In this document: piece after piece, positions 33,018 to 41,926 of the stretch | Layout of the letters: the number at the start of each line of letters is the position of its first letter | Position numbering within the stretch: position 1 is the stretch's first letter | Source: a bacterium | GTDB lineage: Bacteria > Verrucomicrobiota > Kiritimatiellia > RFP12 > UBA1067 | Reading direction: 5' to 3' | DNA length: 53,306 nucleotides | NCBI GenBank assembly: GCA_030537465.1 | Contig: JAUNMP010000007.1 | Coordinates: 1-53,306, forward strand | The notes under the pieces: model-generated | Told to the model about the DNA's origin: nothing | The model's input: the letters and a program-made list of their open reading frames with translations, nothing else | Database searches by the model: none | Program-made: the position numbers and the translations under genes

Positions 33018-35261
33018 TCAATCCTCAAGCAGAATCTGGCGAAGACGGGCGACATCCGCATCCGTAAAGCCAAGTTCCTTCACATACGCTTCGCAGCGGG
33101 CGCGCGGCGTGTCGCCCGGATAGTCCGCCAGGACCTTCAGGAATTTGTCGTAGCGGTACTTATGCCCGAAATTCTGGTCTTCATATTCGTAGCAGGTAAT
33201 CTCCCAGTCCTTGTCGAGATCGTCCTGCGCCACGCCGAGCAGCGCATTGATGATGAAACATGCGCAGCCCGTGCGGTCCGCGCCGCCAATGCAATGAATG
33301 TCGATTGGATAGTTCGCTTCGTCGAGAAACACGCGAAAGACATCCGCAAAGGCCTTCTTGCCGGACTCCTTCCCGAGTCCGCCGTAGGACGTGCTCGGAA
33401 TGTTGACCCAGCGAACGGACGGCCCCAGCGGCGATTCCGTCATGCCCCACACCTCTTCGGCGCGACGCAGATCAAGATCCGTGCGGATGCCCAACGTCTC
33501 CGTGCACAGCCGACGGCCCGCAGCGTCCAAACGCTCCTTGGCCTTCCGTGGCTGGTCGCGCTTGAGCATTTTGCGGAGATAGGGCGCTTTCTCGTCGAAG
33601 GCCAGCTGCCCCTTCTCCCGGTCGATGCGCTCCTTCATTTTGCGCCCGTCCTCTCCGTACCGTGCCTCCAGTTCCCCCTTCGCGTACAGGTCAAGCGTCT
33701 CATGCGTCGAAAGAAAGAAGTCGGCGTTGTTGTTCAGGCCACCGGAGCGATAGACCATCCCCTGCCGCACACGCCGTCCGTCAACAGTCTTCCATCCACC
33801 TAGGTCGCGGAAATTCGGTACGCCCGGCACGTAGATGTCGCGCGGCGCGAGATCCGCCGTGCGGAACGCGCCGCACACCTCGCGCGCGCCATCGGAAACG
33901 GACCACCGGTACATGCGTGCAATCTCCAGATTCCAGATTTCGAGCGCGTTCGTCTTCACGCACGCCTCGACAAAGGGCTTCTCGGTCCCCTCCTTCGTCA
34001 CGCGCACGCGGAAACCCTTCTGCGGGATCTCGCCCGACCACCGCAGGACCACGGGTAGCGGACGCGACTTCACCTCGTTCGCGGCGACGCGCCGCCAGGC
34101 CTTGTCCTTGAAGACGGCCCGTCGATGTTTCGAATCCATCGCGAGAAACTCCCGCCGTCCGGAATTCGTCAGTTGGACGATCTCGCCTTTCGACGGCGCC
34201 GTCAACGCCAGTCCGGCGCCCTTCGCCGAAACGGGCTCCAGCATCCGGTCGCGCCAGAGGGCGATTTCAGCATCCGTAATTCCGCATGCCCGCGCATAGT
34301 CCACGACCTTGTCCGTAAACGTCGCGCCAGCTCGTTTCTCGATCAAGTTCACCAGACCATTGTAGCGCGTGCGGTGCTTGAAGAGCGGATTCGAGTTCCA
34401 CGCATGCGTGATCTCCCAGTCGTACCGGAGATCCGCCTCCGCAACGCCGAGCAGGCCGTTCAGCAGAAAAGCCCAGCTACCCGTGCGGTCCGCGCCCTTC
34501 GCGCAATGCATCGCCACAGGGAACTTGGCCTCATGGAGCAGCCAGCGGAACGTCGAGGCGAATTCCTTCATCCCGTCCTTCGAGCCGAAGCCCCCGTACG
34601 CGGTCGCGCTCCGATTGACGAGCGCGACCTCCTTCCCGAGCGGCGAACGCCCCTTCAGCGGCTCGAGCTTGTCGGGCGTGCGGAAATCGAGGTCCGTCTT
34701 CACGCCCAGCTTGCGGACCAGGACGTCGCGGCCCTTCTCGCTCACACGCTCGAACTGCGCGCTGCGGAAGACGAGACCCGTCCGCACCTTCCGTCCGTCC
34801 AGCCCCGGCCAGCCGCCAAGATCCCGCAGATTGCCCACGCCCTCGGCCGCATACCAGACAGGAAGCCCGCGGCCGTCCACATGCGGCTTCTTCGGATTCC
34901 GCGCGGACGCCCCTTCCGTGAAGAAGCGCGCCCCGTTGATCTTCTTGCCGCACCAGACCGTCCAGGTATATTCCGTTCCTGGCTCGATCCCCACCAGCTC
35001 GACGGCGTTCGTCGCCAGGTTCTCCACCGCCAGCAGACACTTCCCGTCATGCCGGCGCATCACCTCGACGGCGTAGCGCCCGGCGCACGACGCGCCCTTC
35101 GCATGCTCGCACCGCCACGAAAGGACGACCGGCGCCGCCGGCACCTTCGCGTCCGCCGCCGGTGCCAGCAAGTGGATGTCAGTCGCCGCCTTCTCGCCCG
35201 CGAGCGCGCACAGAGAAAGGGAGAGAAAGAGAGAAACAGAAAGAAAATGACGTGTATTCAT
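33018..35261 (-). CDS. Exported double tyrosine-phosphatase-like protein
   Basis: 747 residues with signal MNTRHFLSVSLFLSLSLCALAG. Two copies of the same architecture follow: a fibronectin-III-like sandwich (VVLSWRCEHAKG; VVLRWSGEIPQKG) then a Y_phosphatase3 domain. Copy 1 has GNLRDLGGWPGLDGRKVRTG, VFRSAQFE and the P-loop HCAKGADRTGS near residue 262. Copy 2 has PNFRDLGGWKTVDGRRVRQG, VYRSGGLN and HCIGGADRTGC near residue 650. Both keep Cys and Arg of C-x5-R, so both could be active. Members act on phosphotyrosine or inositol phosphates; in an exported enzyme, phytate-like substrates are conceivable. Likely arose by internal duplication. Confidence 0.85.
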   Translation of the reverse strand: MNTRHFLSVSLFLSLSLCALAGEKAATDIHLLAPAADAKVPAAPVVLSWRCEHAKGASCAGRYAVEVMRRHDGKCLLAVENLATNAVELVGIEPGTEYTWTVWCGKKINGARFFTEGASARNPKKPHVDGRGLPVWYAAEGVGNLRDLGGWPGLDGRKVRTGLVFRSAQFERVSEKGRDVLVRKLGVKTDLDFRTPDKLEPLKGRSPLGKEVALVNRSATAYGGFGSKDGMKEFASTFRWLLHEAKFPVAMHCAKGADRTGSWAFLLNGLLGVAEADLRYDWEITHAWNSNPLFKHRTRYNGLVNLIEKRAGATFTDKVVDYARACGITDAEIALWRDRMLEPVSAKGAGLALTAPSKGEIVQLTNSGRREFLAMDSKHRRAVFKDKAWRRVAANEVKSRPLPVVLRWSGEIPQKGFRVRVTKEGTEKPFVEACVKTNALEIWNLEIARMYRWSVSDGAREVCGAFRTADLAPRDIYVPGVPNFRDLGGWKTVDGRRVRQGMVYRSGGLNNNADFFLSTHETLDLYAKGELEARYGEDGRKMKERIDREKGQLAFDEKAPYLRKMLKRDQPRKAKERLDAAGRRLCTETLGIRTDLDLRRAEEVWGMTESPLGPSVRWVNIPSTSYGGLGKESGKKAFADVFRVFLDEANYPIDIHCIGGADRTGCACFIINALLGVAQDDLDKDWEITCYEYEDQNFGHKYRYDKFLKVLADYPGDTPRARCEAYVKELGFTDADVARLRQILLED

Positions 35262-35352
35262 GACGGATCACCTTTCATCCGCGGTCTCCGGAAGCACATC
35301 CCCAGCCACCATCGCCCTGCACCGCACGGAATCAATCAGAGACGTCATCCAT

Positions 35353-36948
35353 TCACCAGACCATGAACGGATACGAATAGGACGAAAGCGGGACGCCCTG
35401 CGCGTCGTAGAGCCAGACGTCCGGCTTGTCCCAGCCCTTCCACAGATAGTGCACCGCCTCCGGGCGTCCCCTACCCGCCGGCGAGGCGACGAACACCGTC
35501 CCGTCCGCCCGCAGTTCCGGAACGGCGTCGACCCACTCGTCCCCGAACTTCAGCTGGAAACCGCGCGGCGCGCCGCGCCCCTCGAGCTTCGTCTCGGACG
35601 TCACCTTCAGCACCGCGCCCTGCTCCGTGAACTCCGCGCCCGCGAATTCCGGCGGCGGCGCCACAGTCGTGTCGCCATACACCATCCGGCGTGCCACGCG
35701 GGCGAGCCGTTCGCCGACGACCGTCTTGTCGTGCGGATGGACGTCGTGCTCCCAGCCCGAATCGAGGATTGGCGCCGCGCCGACGTTCGGAAGCTCATGC
35801 GTCAGCTGGCGCTGGCGGCAGCGGACGACTGGCCACCCGTGATTTCGCCTGTCGTTCGAGGCCATGGATGGCAGCTGCGCCACGACGAAAGGAATCTCCT
35901 CGCCCCACGCCGCGCGCCAGCCCTTGATGAGCGTGCCCAGCATCTCGGCGAATTTGCTCGCGGGGTCGTGGATGTTGTAGGCCCAGCTCTCCGTCTCGCC
36001 CTGGTACCACAACACGCCGGCGACGGCGAGCCCCGCAAGCGGCGCGATCTTCGCGTTGTAGTGGACGCAGGGCGCGCGATTGCCTTTCCAGTTCGTCGTG
36101 AAGAGCGGCGGCGCCGGACGCGGCCACGGGTACTTGCCCTTCTTCTGGTAGAAGCTGTGCAGGTCTTCGGCCCACTTCCGGATCGCCTCGCCATGCGCGG
36201 CGCAGGCATCCGCATAGCCGTTCGTCGCCACCCACTCGGCGCTCTCACGCTCGTAGCGTTCCAATACCGCCTTCTGCGAGGGATCCTTCGCCATCCAGTC
36301 CCGCGGCGTCCAGTTCGCCATCGACGTGCCGCCGCACGCCGTCATGATCAAGCCCACCGGCACGTCGAGGTCGAGCATCAGCCGCTCGCCGAAATAGAAG
36401 CCCGACGCACTGTACGAACCAACCTCATTCGTCGTGGTCACGACCCATCTCGCGGCAGAGGGAAGTTGCCGCGTCGGCTGCGCGGCGATGGCGCCCTCGT
36501 TGTTCTGCATATAGCGGAGAAGCGGATAGTTCGCCCGCTTCAGGACTTTCGGATAGTCATCCGTGGCGTTCACCTTCCACTGCATGTTCGACTGCCCCGA
36601 AAGCACCCACACCTCGCCCACGAGGACGTTGCGGATGGTCACGGCGCTCGCCGGCTTCTTCTGCTTTGGCAGGGTCTCGGTCACGACGAGCTCCCGACCG
36701 TCCTTGCAGATCGCCAGGGCATCCAGCGTCACGCGCCAGGCGCCATCCGCGCTGGCAACGACCGTCTTCGTCTGTCCGGCGAAGGACACGCTCACCGTCG
36801 CGCCCTTCTTCGCCCACCCCCACACGGGAACGGGCTTTCCGCGCTGCAGCACCATATTGTCCGAAAACACGCGTGACAGCGAGATCTCCGCCTGCAGTCC
36901 CCACACCGCGCCAACGAGCGCCCCGACAAGAACCAGCCCCTTGTTCAT
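35353..36948 (-). CDS. Exported sialate O-acetylesterase-like SGNH esterase
   Basis: 531 residues with signal MNKGLVLVGALVGAVWGLQA. The N-terminal sandwich (RVFSDNMVLQRGKPVPVWGW) is typical of the family. VLSGQSNMQW carries the catalytic Ser (GQSNM), GGTSMANW the oxyanion Gly, GVLWYQGETES the Asn/Gln block, and a VHPHDK segment the Asp-His pair. Bacterial members often remove acetyl groups from xylan or pectin rather than sialic acid. The ATG follows AAGGAG, whose first bases belong to the last unit of a heptanucleotide repeat. Part of the operon from 41612 to 32101. Confidence 0.88.
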   Translation of the reverse strand: MNKGLVLVGALVGAVWGLQAEISLSRVFSDNMVLQRGKPVPVWGWAKKGATVSVSFAGQTKTVVASADGAWRVTLDALAICKDGRELVVTETLPKQKKPASAVTIRNVLVGEVWVLSGQSNMQWKVNATDDYPKVLKRANYPLLRYMQNNEGAIAAQPTRQLPSAARWVVTTTNEVGSYSASGFYFGERLMLDLDVPVGLIMTACGGTSMANWTPRDWMAKDPSQKAVLERYERESAEWVATNGYADACAAHGEAIRKWAEDLHSFYQKKGKYPWPRPAPPLFTTNWKGNRAPCVHYNAKIAPLAGLAVAGVLWYQGETESWAYNIHDPASKFAEMLGTLIKGWRAAWGEEIPFVVAQLPSMASNDRRNHGWPVVRCRQRQLTHELPNVGAAPILDSGWEHDVHPHDKTVVGERLARVARRMVYGDTTVAPPPEFAGAEFTEQGAVLKVTSETKLEGRGAPRGFQLKFGDEWVDAVPELRADGTVFVASPAGRGRPEAVHYLWKGWDKPDVWLYDAQGVPLSSYSYPFMVW

Positions 36949-36956
36949 CCAATCTC

Positions 36957-37005
36957 CTTCAACTTGGACCCCGGAACCTGAAACCTAGAACTTTGAACCT
37001 TGAAC
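36957..37005. repeat. Seven-unit heptanucleotide repeat between two genes
   Basis: Seven gapless 7-bp units on the plus strand (CTTCAAC, TTGGACC, CCGGAAC, CTGAAAC, CTAGAAC, TTTGAAC, CTTGAAC). It fills the gap from the stop codon of the CE15-like gene at 37006 to the ribosome-binding site of the next gene. Same family as 1434-1503. Confidence 0.85.
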
Positions 37006-38082
37006 TCACTTCCCAGTCATATACTTGTCGGCGAAGTCCATGTACTTGTTCCAGTCGAAGGGTTCAAGCTTGTGCTTGCCGTCGCGGATGTGGTAGCCCA
37101 TGCGCTCGGGATGTCCGTAGGCCTCCCAAAGATCGTGCGCACGGTTCCAGGCCTCCTTCTCGGCGGGCGGGCCCGCCCACGGATCCTGCGTCGCGCTTGC
37201 CACGTAGCAGAGACGCGGCGCGATGAGGCGCAGCAGGTTGTCCGAGTCGAGCGTAATCTCCTTGTCGTGGTCGATCCACTGCGCGTAGTTGAGGCAGAAC
37301 CAATTCGGGAAGTTGTGGAGAATCTGCCCAATGTGCTCGCTCTTGGGGCAGTCGAAGTTGTTGAGCTTCGCCCCGCCGCAGCCGGAGTTGTTCGAGATGC
37401 CCATGGCGAAGCGCTCGTCCCGCGCCGCTGCCCAGAGCGCGGTCTTTCCGCCGCGCGAGTGACCGAGCACGGCGACGCGCTTCGCGTCGAGCTCGGGGCG
37501 CGTCTCGATCCAGTCCATCACGCGGCTGAATCCCCACGCCCACGCGCCGATCGTCCCCCAGCTGGTGGGCGTGCGCTTGACGTCGCGTCCCTTCGGATCA
37601 CCCGTCGCCTGCCAGGCGATCACGCCGTCCGCCCACCGGTCGAGATCCTTCGTGTAGCGCGCCGCGTTCGGACAGACGTCGTTGAAGTTCCAGGTCACGT
37701 ACGCATACCCGCGCGCAGTGATGGAATTGGTGGGGATGCCCTCGTAGACCGTCTTCTCGAAAGGCGGCTTGTTGGCGCACTTGTGATCGCCGAAGATGAA
37801 CACCGGCACAGGGTGGTCCTTCGACGCCCCCTCCGGGAGCGCGACCGTGATGTCGATCTTGATCTTCCCTCCCGCGAAGGCTACACTGCGTTCGCCGATT
37901 ACCTCGTCGGCGGGACGCCCGATCGGCGTCGTGCCGAACTGGTGTTCCTGGTACCACTTGAGCACCTCGGCGCGGCCGCCCTTCTCCCAGGCGGACACCT
38001 TCGGATTCACCATCTTCTCCGTCCCGCATCCGGCCACCGCCATCAGCGCAACCAATCCCATCGCGGTCATCGTCGTCTTCAT
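37006..38082 (-). CDS. CE15-like glucuronoyl esterase, lipoprotein
   Basis: About 358 residues. The N-terminus MKTTMTAMGLVALMAVAGCG has a lipobox-like LMAVAGC, suggesting a lipoprotein. The alpha/beta-hydrolase core shows AWAWGFSRVMDWIET, then VAVLGHSRGGKTALWAAA with the nucleophile Ser in the G-x-S-R-x-G-K form typical of glucuronoyl esterases, and ISNNSGCGGAKL after it. A catalytic His is likely in the final HKLEPFDW region. It would cleave ester bonds of glucuronic acid side chains of xylan. The ATG at 38082 is preferred to a GTG at 38088 on ribosome-binding site spacing. Other hydrolase substrates are possible. Confidence 0.8.
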   Translation of the reverse strand: MKTTMTAMGLVALMAVAGCGTEKMVNPKVSAWEKGGRAEVLKWYQEHQFGTTPIGRPADEVIGERSVAFAGGKIKIDITVALPEGASKDHPVPVFIFGDHKCANKPPFEKTVYEGIPTNSITARGYAYVTWNFNDVCPNAARYTKDLDRWADGVIAWQATGDPKGRDVKRTPTSWGTIGAWAWGFSRVMDWIETRPELDAKRVAVLGHSRGGKTALWAAARDERFAMGISNNSGCGGAKLNNFDCPKSEHIGQILHNFPNWFCLNYAQWIDHDKEITLDSDNLLRLIAPRLCYVASATQDPWAGPPAEKEAWNRAHDLWEAYGHPERMGYHIRDGKHKLEPFDWNKYMDFADKYMTGK

Positions 38083-38114
38083 ATCCACTATCCTATTTTA
38101 GAGTCGTTGAGGCG

Positions 38115-41100
38115 TCACAGATCAAACATCACGAGGAACGCCGCCGAGTTCCGGTCCTTGCGCGGCAGCTCGAGGCGCCCGTCTTTCCATTTCACCACAA
38201 CAGGTTCAAGATCGCGCGTGTAGTCAAGCACCACGGCACGGACATTCTTCGGTTTGTCGACACCCACCACATCGACGGTCAGGCGCCCCTGTCCCCGATA
38301 GTCGCTCACGAGGATGAATCCCTCCTTTCCATCCGCCGAGAGGCCCGCGAAGGTCGTCGTGGAGGCGGCACCCGCCGTGACGGCGACCTTCTCCGTGTAC
38401 TGCGAGACGATCTCGCCGAACATCTTGAGCGAATAGTAGCTCTTGTTGTACTGCCCCAGGCCGTCCTTCCAGCCCCAGTTCCCCCTCGCCCCGGATCCAT
38501 AGTAGTAGGACTGGTCGAGGCAGGTGTCCTGGAATCCCGCGAGCACGGCGAGGTTGAAAGCGGCGGAGTCGATGCCGTTGTGGGCAGACGGCCCCGAATG
38601 GGCTTTCTTGATCTTCTCGACCGACGAGGCGCCGTGGATGCCATCCCACGAAACGATGTAGTGCCACTCGTTGATGATGGTCTTGCATTTCGGAAAACCC
38701 ATCTCGTCCAGCAGCGCGCGAACTTTCGCCGGCTGGGCGATCAGATCCTTTGGATTCTGTCCGTAATAGTGCCAGCTCAGAAAGTCCGGCGCCACGCCCG
38801 CCTTTTTGCACGCCGCCAGGAGGTCCTTCATGTAGTCCATCGGACACCCCGCGAAGGCGGGACCACCGAAGTTGAACTCCGGGAACTCGCCCTTCAGGCG
38901 CCGCAGGCAGGTGATGAAGAGATCGAGGAACTCCTCCTTCGTGCCGCGCCAGCAGGGTATGATGTTCGGCTCGTTGTAGATTTCCCAGTTCTGGATGTCC
39001 CACGAGTAGCCATTGCCCCAGCCTTTCGTGTAGTGGCGCACGATGCCCGCAAGCGCCTCGGCGTACTGCTCGTGGTTCGTGGGGTTATTCGCATTGAAGC
39101 TCCAGCTGCCCGTATGCTCGATCGAGGTGCCAAGGCGGTAGAAGATCTTCAGACCGATGTTCTGCGCGAGGTCGAGCACGTGGTCCGTCGGCGCGAAGAC
39201 GTAGTTCGCTGGATCCTTGGGGTCCTGATGCAGCAACGGGAACAGGTACTGCGTGTCGACGACACGCTGTCCGTCATTCCAGAGCGCCCAGTCATGCGTC
39301 CGTCCGGCCGTGAGGTGCAGCGCCTTGAGATCATTGTCGTCATTCTCAAGCGAACGCGGATATGAGCGCGGGCCATACCCCGCACAGTGCAGCCACTTGT
39401 TGATGGATCCGGTCTTCACGCCGAAGTCGACCTTCGCGCCCGTGGGCTCCACCGCGCTCCCCGTGATCGTCTGCCCCGCGGCAACGCCCGTCGCCGTCTT
39501 GTAGTCGCAGACGAAGACCGTCTTCCATTCGGACGCGCCCGGCGCCTGCCATTCAAGTTTGAGGTTGTCCACGCCGCCGGCGTTGGCCGCCTTGAAATCG
39601 TCGCCGAGCCCGCTCGCCATGCCGTGCCCCGCCACCGTCACCGCGCCAATCGGATTCTTCTTCAGGTCCATTGCACGGGCGAACGGCGAAGAAGCGAACG
39701 TCCCGGCGGGCTTGCCTGTCGCCGCCTCGCACACCTGGCCTGAATAGGTTCCCTTTGCAAGATCGAACGTCGCGACGTAGCGGTACCAGGTGTTCGGCAG
39801 GCACTTGTCCATCACGCGGCCCGTGTGATGGCCGCGCTTCAGGTCGCGCGAAAGCGCGAAACACTTCGTCGTACCATCGCGGGACTGGAAGTCCGGACCG
39901 AACTCGCCGATCGTGTTCACGTAGCTGTTCTTCTTCCCGTAGTCGTCCTTGACCGCATCTGCCGGCGCCAGACCGACACGCAGCGAGGTGCCGGGTCCCG
40001 GCTCGCCCGCCCATGTCGCCGGCGCAAGGATATCCGCCGTCAGGCGCAACTGTCCTTCGGCATAGGTACGATCCAGCTTCTGCACCGAGACTGGACGCGC
40101 CGCCGCGCTTTCGACGGCGACACCGAGGTAGGCCTTCCCATCCGGATCCAGAACCCGCCAGCCCGGCCGGTCGTCGGCCGTCTCGTCCCGGAACTTCACG
40201 AGGAACGCCGCCGAGTTCTCGTCCGCCTTCTCGAGCTTCAGCACGCCGTCCTGCAGATCGGCCGCACACTCCTCGACGTCGCGCGAGTCGTCGAGCACCT
40301 TCGCCACGACCTTCTTGCCGTCGACGCCCTTCACGTTCACCGTCAAGGTGCGTCCCTTGCCCCTGTAGTCGACCACGAGCAGCGCGCTCTTCTTCCCGTC
40401 GGCGGACTTCACCGCGAACGTGACGGGATCCCCCTTCACGCCCCCCGTCACGGAGCAGATCGTCGGATAGTTCTTCACCAGGTCGCCGAAGAGCCTCAGC
40501 GCATGGTAGGTCTTGTACTTCTGGGCCTGGTAGTCCTTGTAGCCCCAGCTGCCGTTGTGGCGGCAGCCATAGTAGTAGGCCTGGTTGTACTTGGACGACT
40601 GGAACTTCGCGAGCGTCGCCAGCACGAAGGCCGCGGAGTCGATGCCGTTGTGCGCCCCGGGACCGGAGAGCACGCGTTCCTGAATCTTCGGGTCGGGGCT
40701 CCGCAGATCCCCCCACGTGTAGTTGCCGAAGAAATGCCACTCGTTGATGATCAGTTCGCATTTCGTGAAGCCGAACGAGTCGCAGATCTTCCGCGCGTCG
40801 TCCGCCATCCGCATGATGGCGTCGGGGTCGCGGCTGTAGCTGTGCCAGGAGATGAAGTCCGGCGCCACCCCCGCCTCCTGGCACCCCTTCAGCAGGGCCT
40901 TGAAGTAGTCGGCGTTCATCCAGCAGAGCGCAGGCCCGCCGATCTTGGTGTCGGGGAATTCGCTCTTGAGGCGCTTCAGGCAGGTGACGAAGAACTTCAC
41001 GAACTTGTCGCGGCGCTGCGCGGCGTTCTTCGGCGTGTCGCCCTCCGGTTCGCACCACATGTTGTTTGTGCCGTCCGGCTCGTTCCAGAGTTCCCAGTAC

Positions 41101-41612
41101 TTGATGTTCCAGTTGTAGCCGTTCGCCCATCCCTTGTTGTAGTGGCGGATCGTGCCGGCGAAGATCTCCGCGACCTTGTCGAAGTCCTCTGGGATCAGCG
41201 AGTTGAAGTGGACCTTCGTCCCCGAATGCTCGATGGACGTGCCCAGACGATAGAAGATGTCAAGACCCGTCTCCTCGCGCGTCCGTTTGAGGAGATAGTC
41301 CGTCGGTCCGAAATGATAGTTCTTCGGGTCCTTCGCGTCGAGATGCATCAACGGGAAGATGTGGTAGTAGTCGCACACGCGCTCAGCAGGATTGATGAGC
41401 GCCCAGTCGTGCGTGCGGGCGAACGAGAAGCCCATCGACTTGATGTCGTCGATCGTCTCCTGCGGACACGAACAGACCATCGGACCGAAGCCCGAGGAAT
41501 GGAGTTCGGGACGGATCTTGCCCGTCTCCTGGGTGAAATCCGCCGTCGGAACGGCAAACACGGACGATGCGAGCGCAAAAGCACCCGCAAACACATTCAT
41601 TTTCACGTTCAT
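38115..41612 (-). CDS. Exported enzyme with two tandem GH39-like catalytic modules
   Basis: About 1165 residues, signal MNVFAGAFALASSVFAVP. Module 1 (residues about 20-480): FGPMVCSCPQETIDDIKSMG, RTHDWALINPAERVCDYYHI, KYWELWNEPDGT with acid/base Glu near 178, CELIINEWHFFG with the nucleophile Glu. A beta-sandwich linker of about 280 residues follows. Module 2 (about 770-1165) repeats the pattern: RTHDWALWNDGQRVVDTQYL, QNWEIYNEPNII and CKTIINEWHYIV. Both modules share SGPGAHNGIDSAAF/SGPSAHNGIDSAAF. Each keeps its two catalytic Glu, so both may be active. The specificity (xylosidase or another) is not readable. First gene of a six-gene operon; a TATAAT ends 6 bases before the ATG at 41612. Confidence 0.83.
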   Translation of the reverse strand: MNVKMNVFAGAFALASSVFAVPTADFTQETGKIRPELHSSGFGPMVCSCPQETIDDIKSMGFSFARTHDWALINPAERVCDYYHIFPLMHLDAKDPKNYHFGPTDYLLKRTREETGLDIFYRLGTSIEHSGTKVHFNSLIPEDFDKVAEIFAGTIRHYNKGWANGYNWNIKYWELWNEPDGTNNMWCEPEGDTPKNAAQRRDKFVKFFVTCLKRLKSEFPDTKIGGPALCWMNADYFKALLKGCQEAGVAPDFISWHSYSRDPDAIMRMADDARKICDSFGFTKCELIINEWHFFGNYTWGDLRSPDPKIQERVLSGPGAHNGIDSAAFVLATLAKFQSSKYNQAYYYGCRHNGSWGYKDYQAQKYKTYHALRLFGDLVKNYPTICSVTGGVKGDPVTFAVKSADGKKSALLVVDYRGKGRTLTVNVKGVDGKKVVAKVLDDSRDVEECAADLQDGVLKLEKADENSAAFLVKFRDETADDRPGWRVLDPDGKAYLGVAVESAAARPVSVQKLDRTYAEGQLRLTADILAPATWAGEPGPGTSLRVGLAPADAVKDDYGKKNSYVNTIGEFGPDFQSRDGTTKCFALSRDLKRGHHTGRVMDKCLPNTWYRYVATFDLAKGTYSGQVCEAATGKPAGTFASSPFARAMDLKKNPIGAVTVAGHGMASGLGDDFKAANAGGVDNLKLEWQAPGASEWKTVFVCDYKTATGVAAGQTITGSAVEPTGAKVDFGVKTGSINKWLHCAGYGPRSYPRSLENDDNDLKALHLTAGRTHDWALWNDGQRVVDTQYLFPLLHQDPKDPANYVFAPTDHVLDLAQNIGLKIFYRLGTSIEHTGSWSFNANNPTNHEQYAEALAGIVRHYTKGWGNGYSWDIQNWEIYNEPNIIPCWRGTKEEFLDLFITCLRRLKGEFPEFNFGGPAFAGCPMDYMKDLLAACKKAGVAPDFLSWHYYGQNPKDLIAQPAKVRALLDEMGFPKCKTIINEWHYIVSWDGIHGASSVEKIKKAHSGPSAHNGIDSAAFNLAVLAGFQDTCLDQSYYYGSGARGNWGWKDGLGQYNKSYYSLKMFGEIVSQYTEKVAVTAGAASTTTFAGLSADGKEGFILVSDYRGQGRLTVDVVGVDKPKNVRAVVLDYTRDLEPVVVKWKDGRLELPRKDRNSAAFLVMFDL

Positions 41613-41618
41613 GTGGGA

Positions 41619-41627
41619 ATTATAGCA
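41619..41627 (-). promoter_or_regulatory. Extended -10 promoter of tandem-GH39 operon
   Basis: TGCTATAAT on the minus strand, with TATAAT at 41624-41619. Only TCCCAC separates it from the ATG at 41612, and there is no Shine-Dalgarno, so a leaderless mRNA is predicted. Confidence 0.6.
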
Positions 41628-41654
41628 AATCCCCACCCGTCCGTGCGACACAAC

Positions 41655-41915
41655 TCAGGTTCGCGGCAGAACGAATTTGACGACGAGGCCAAGCGTCTCC
41701 GCCATCGCATCCTCACAGACCTCGCGGACACCCTGCGGAGGCGTGCCGCGGAAGACCAGTGTCCAGGAAGCACCGAACTCCGTGAGGACATCGTAAAGCG
41801 CGTCGAGATTGTCGCCGTAGGAGTCGGGTAGCGGCAGGGTCGCGCGGAGACGGGAATGGAATGCGGCGGCGTCACTGACGCCCGAGAGATCGATTGTGTA
41901 ACGAGTTCTCTTCAT
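41655..41915 (-). CDS. Barstar-family ribonuclease inhibitor
   Basis: About 86 residues: KRTRYTIDLSGVSDAAAFHS, then LPLPDSYGDNLDALYDVL with the conserved Y-G-x-N-L-D-A-L-x-D segment that blocks the barnase active site, and ending GLVVKFVL. No signal peptide, so it stays in the cytoplasm and would neutralise barnase before export. It starts 11 bases after the barnase stop, the usual immunity arrangement. Frame and size match the barstar family closely. Confidence 0.9.
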   Translation of the reverse strand: MKRTRYTIDLSGVSDAAAFHSRLRATLPLPDSYGDNLDALYDVLTEFGASWTLVFRGTPPQGVREVCEDAMAETLGLVVKFVLPRT

Positions 41916-41926
41916 GGTTCCACCTC

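Noticed and set aside
39825-41831. Plus-strand open frame of about 670 codons
   Set aside because: Antisense to the tandem-GH39 gene; no motif and highly biased composition.
41609-41875. Alternative minus-strand frame over barstar
   Set aside because: The barstar frame has a full family match; this one is Ser/Arg-rich noise.
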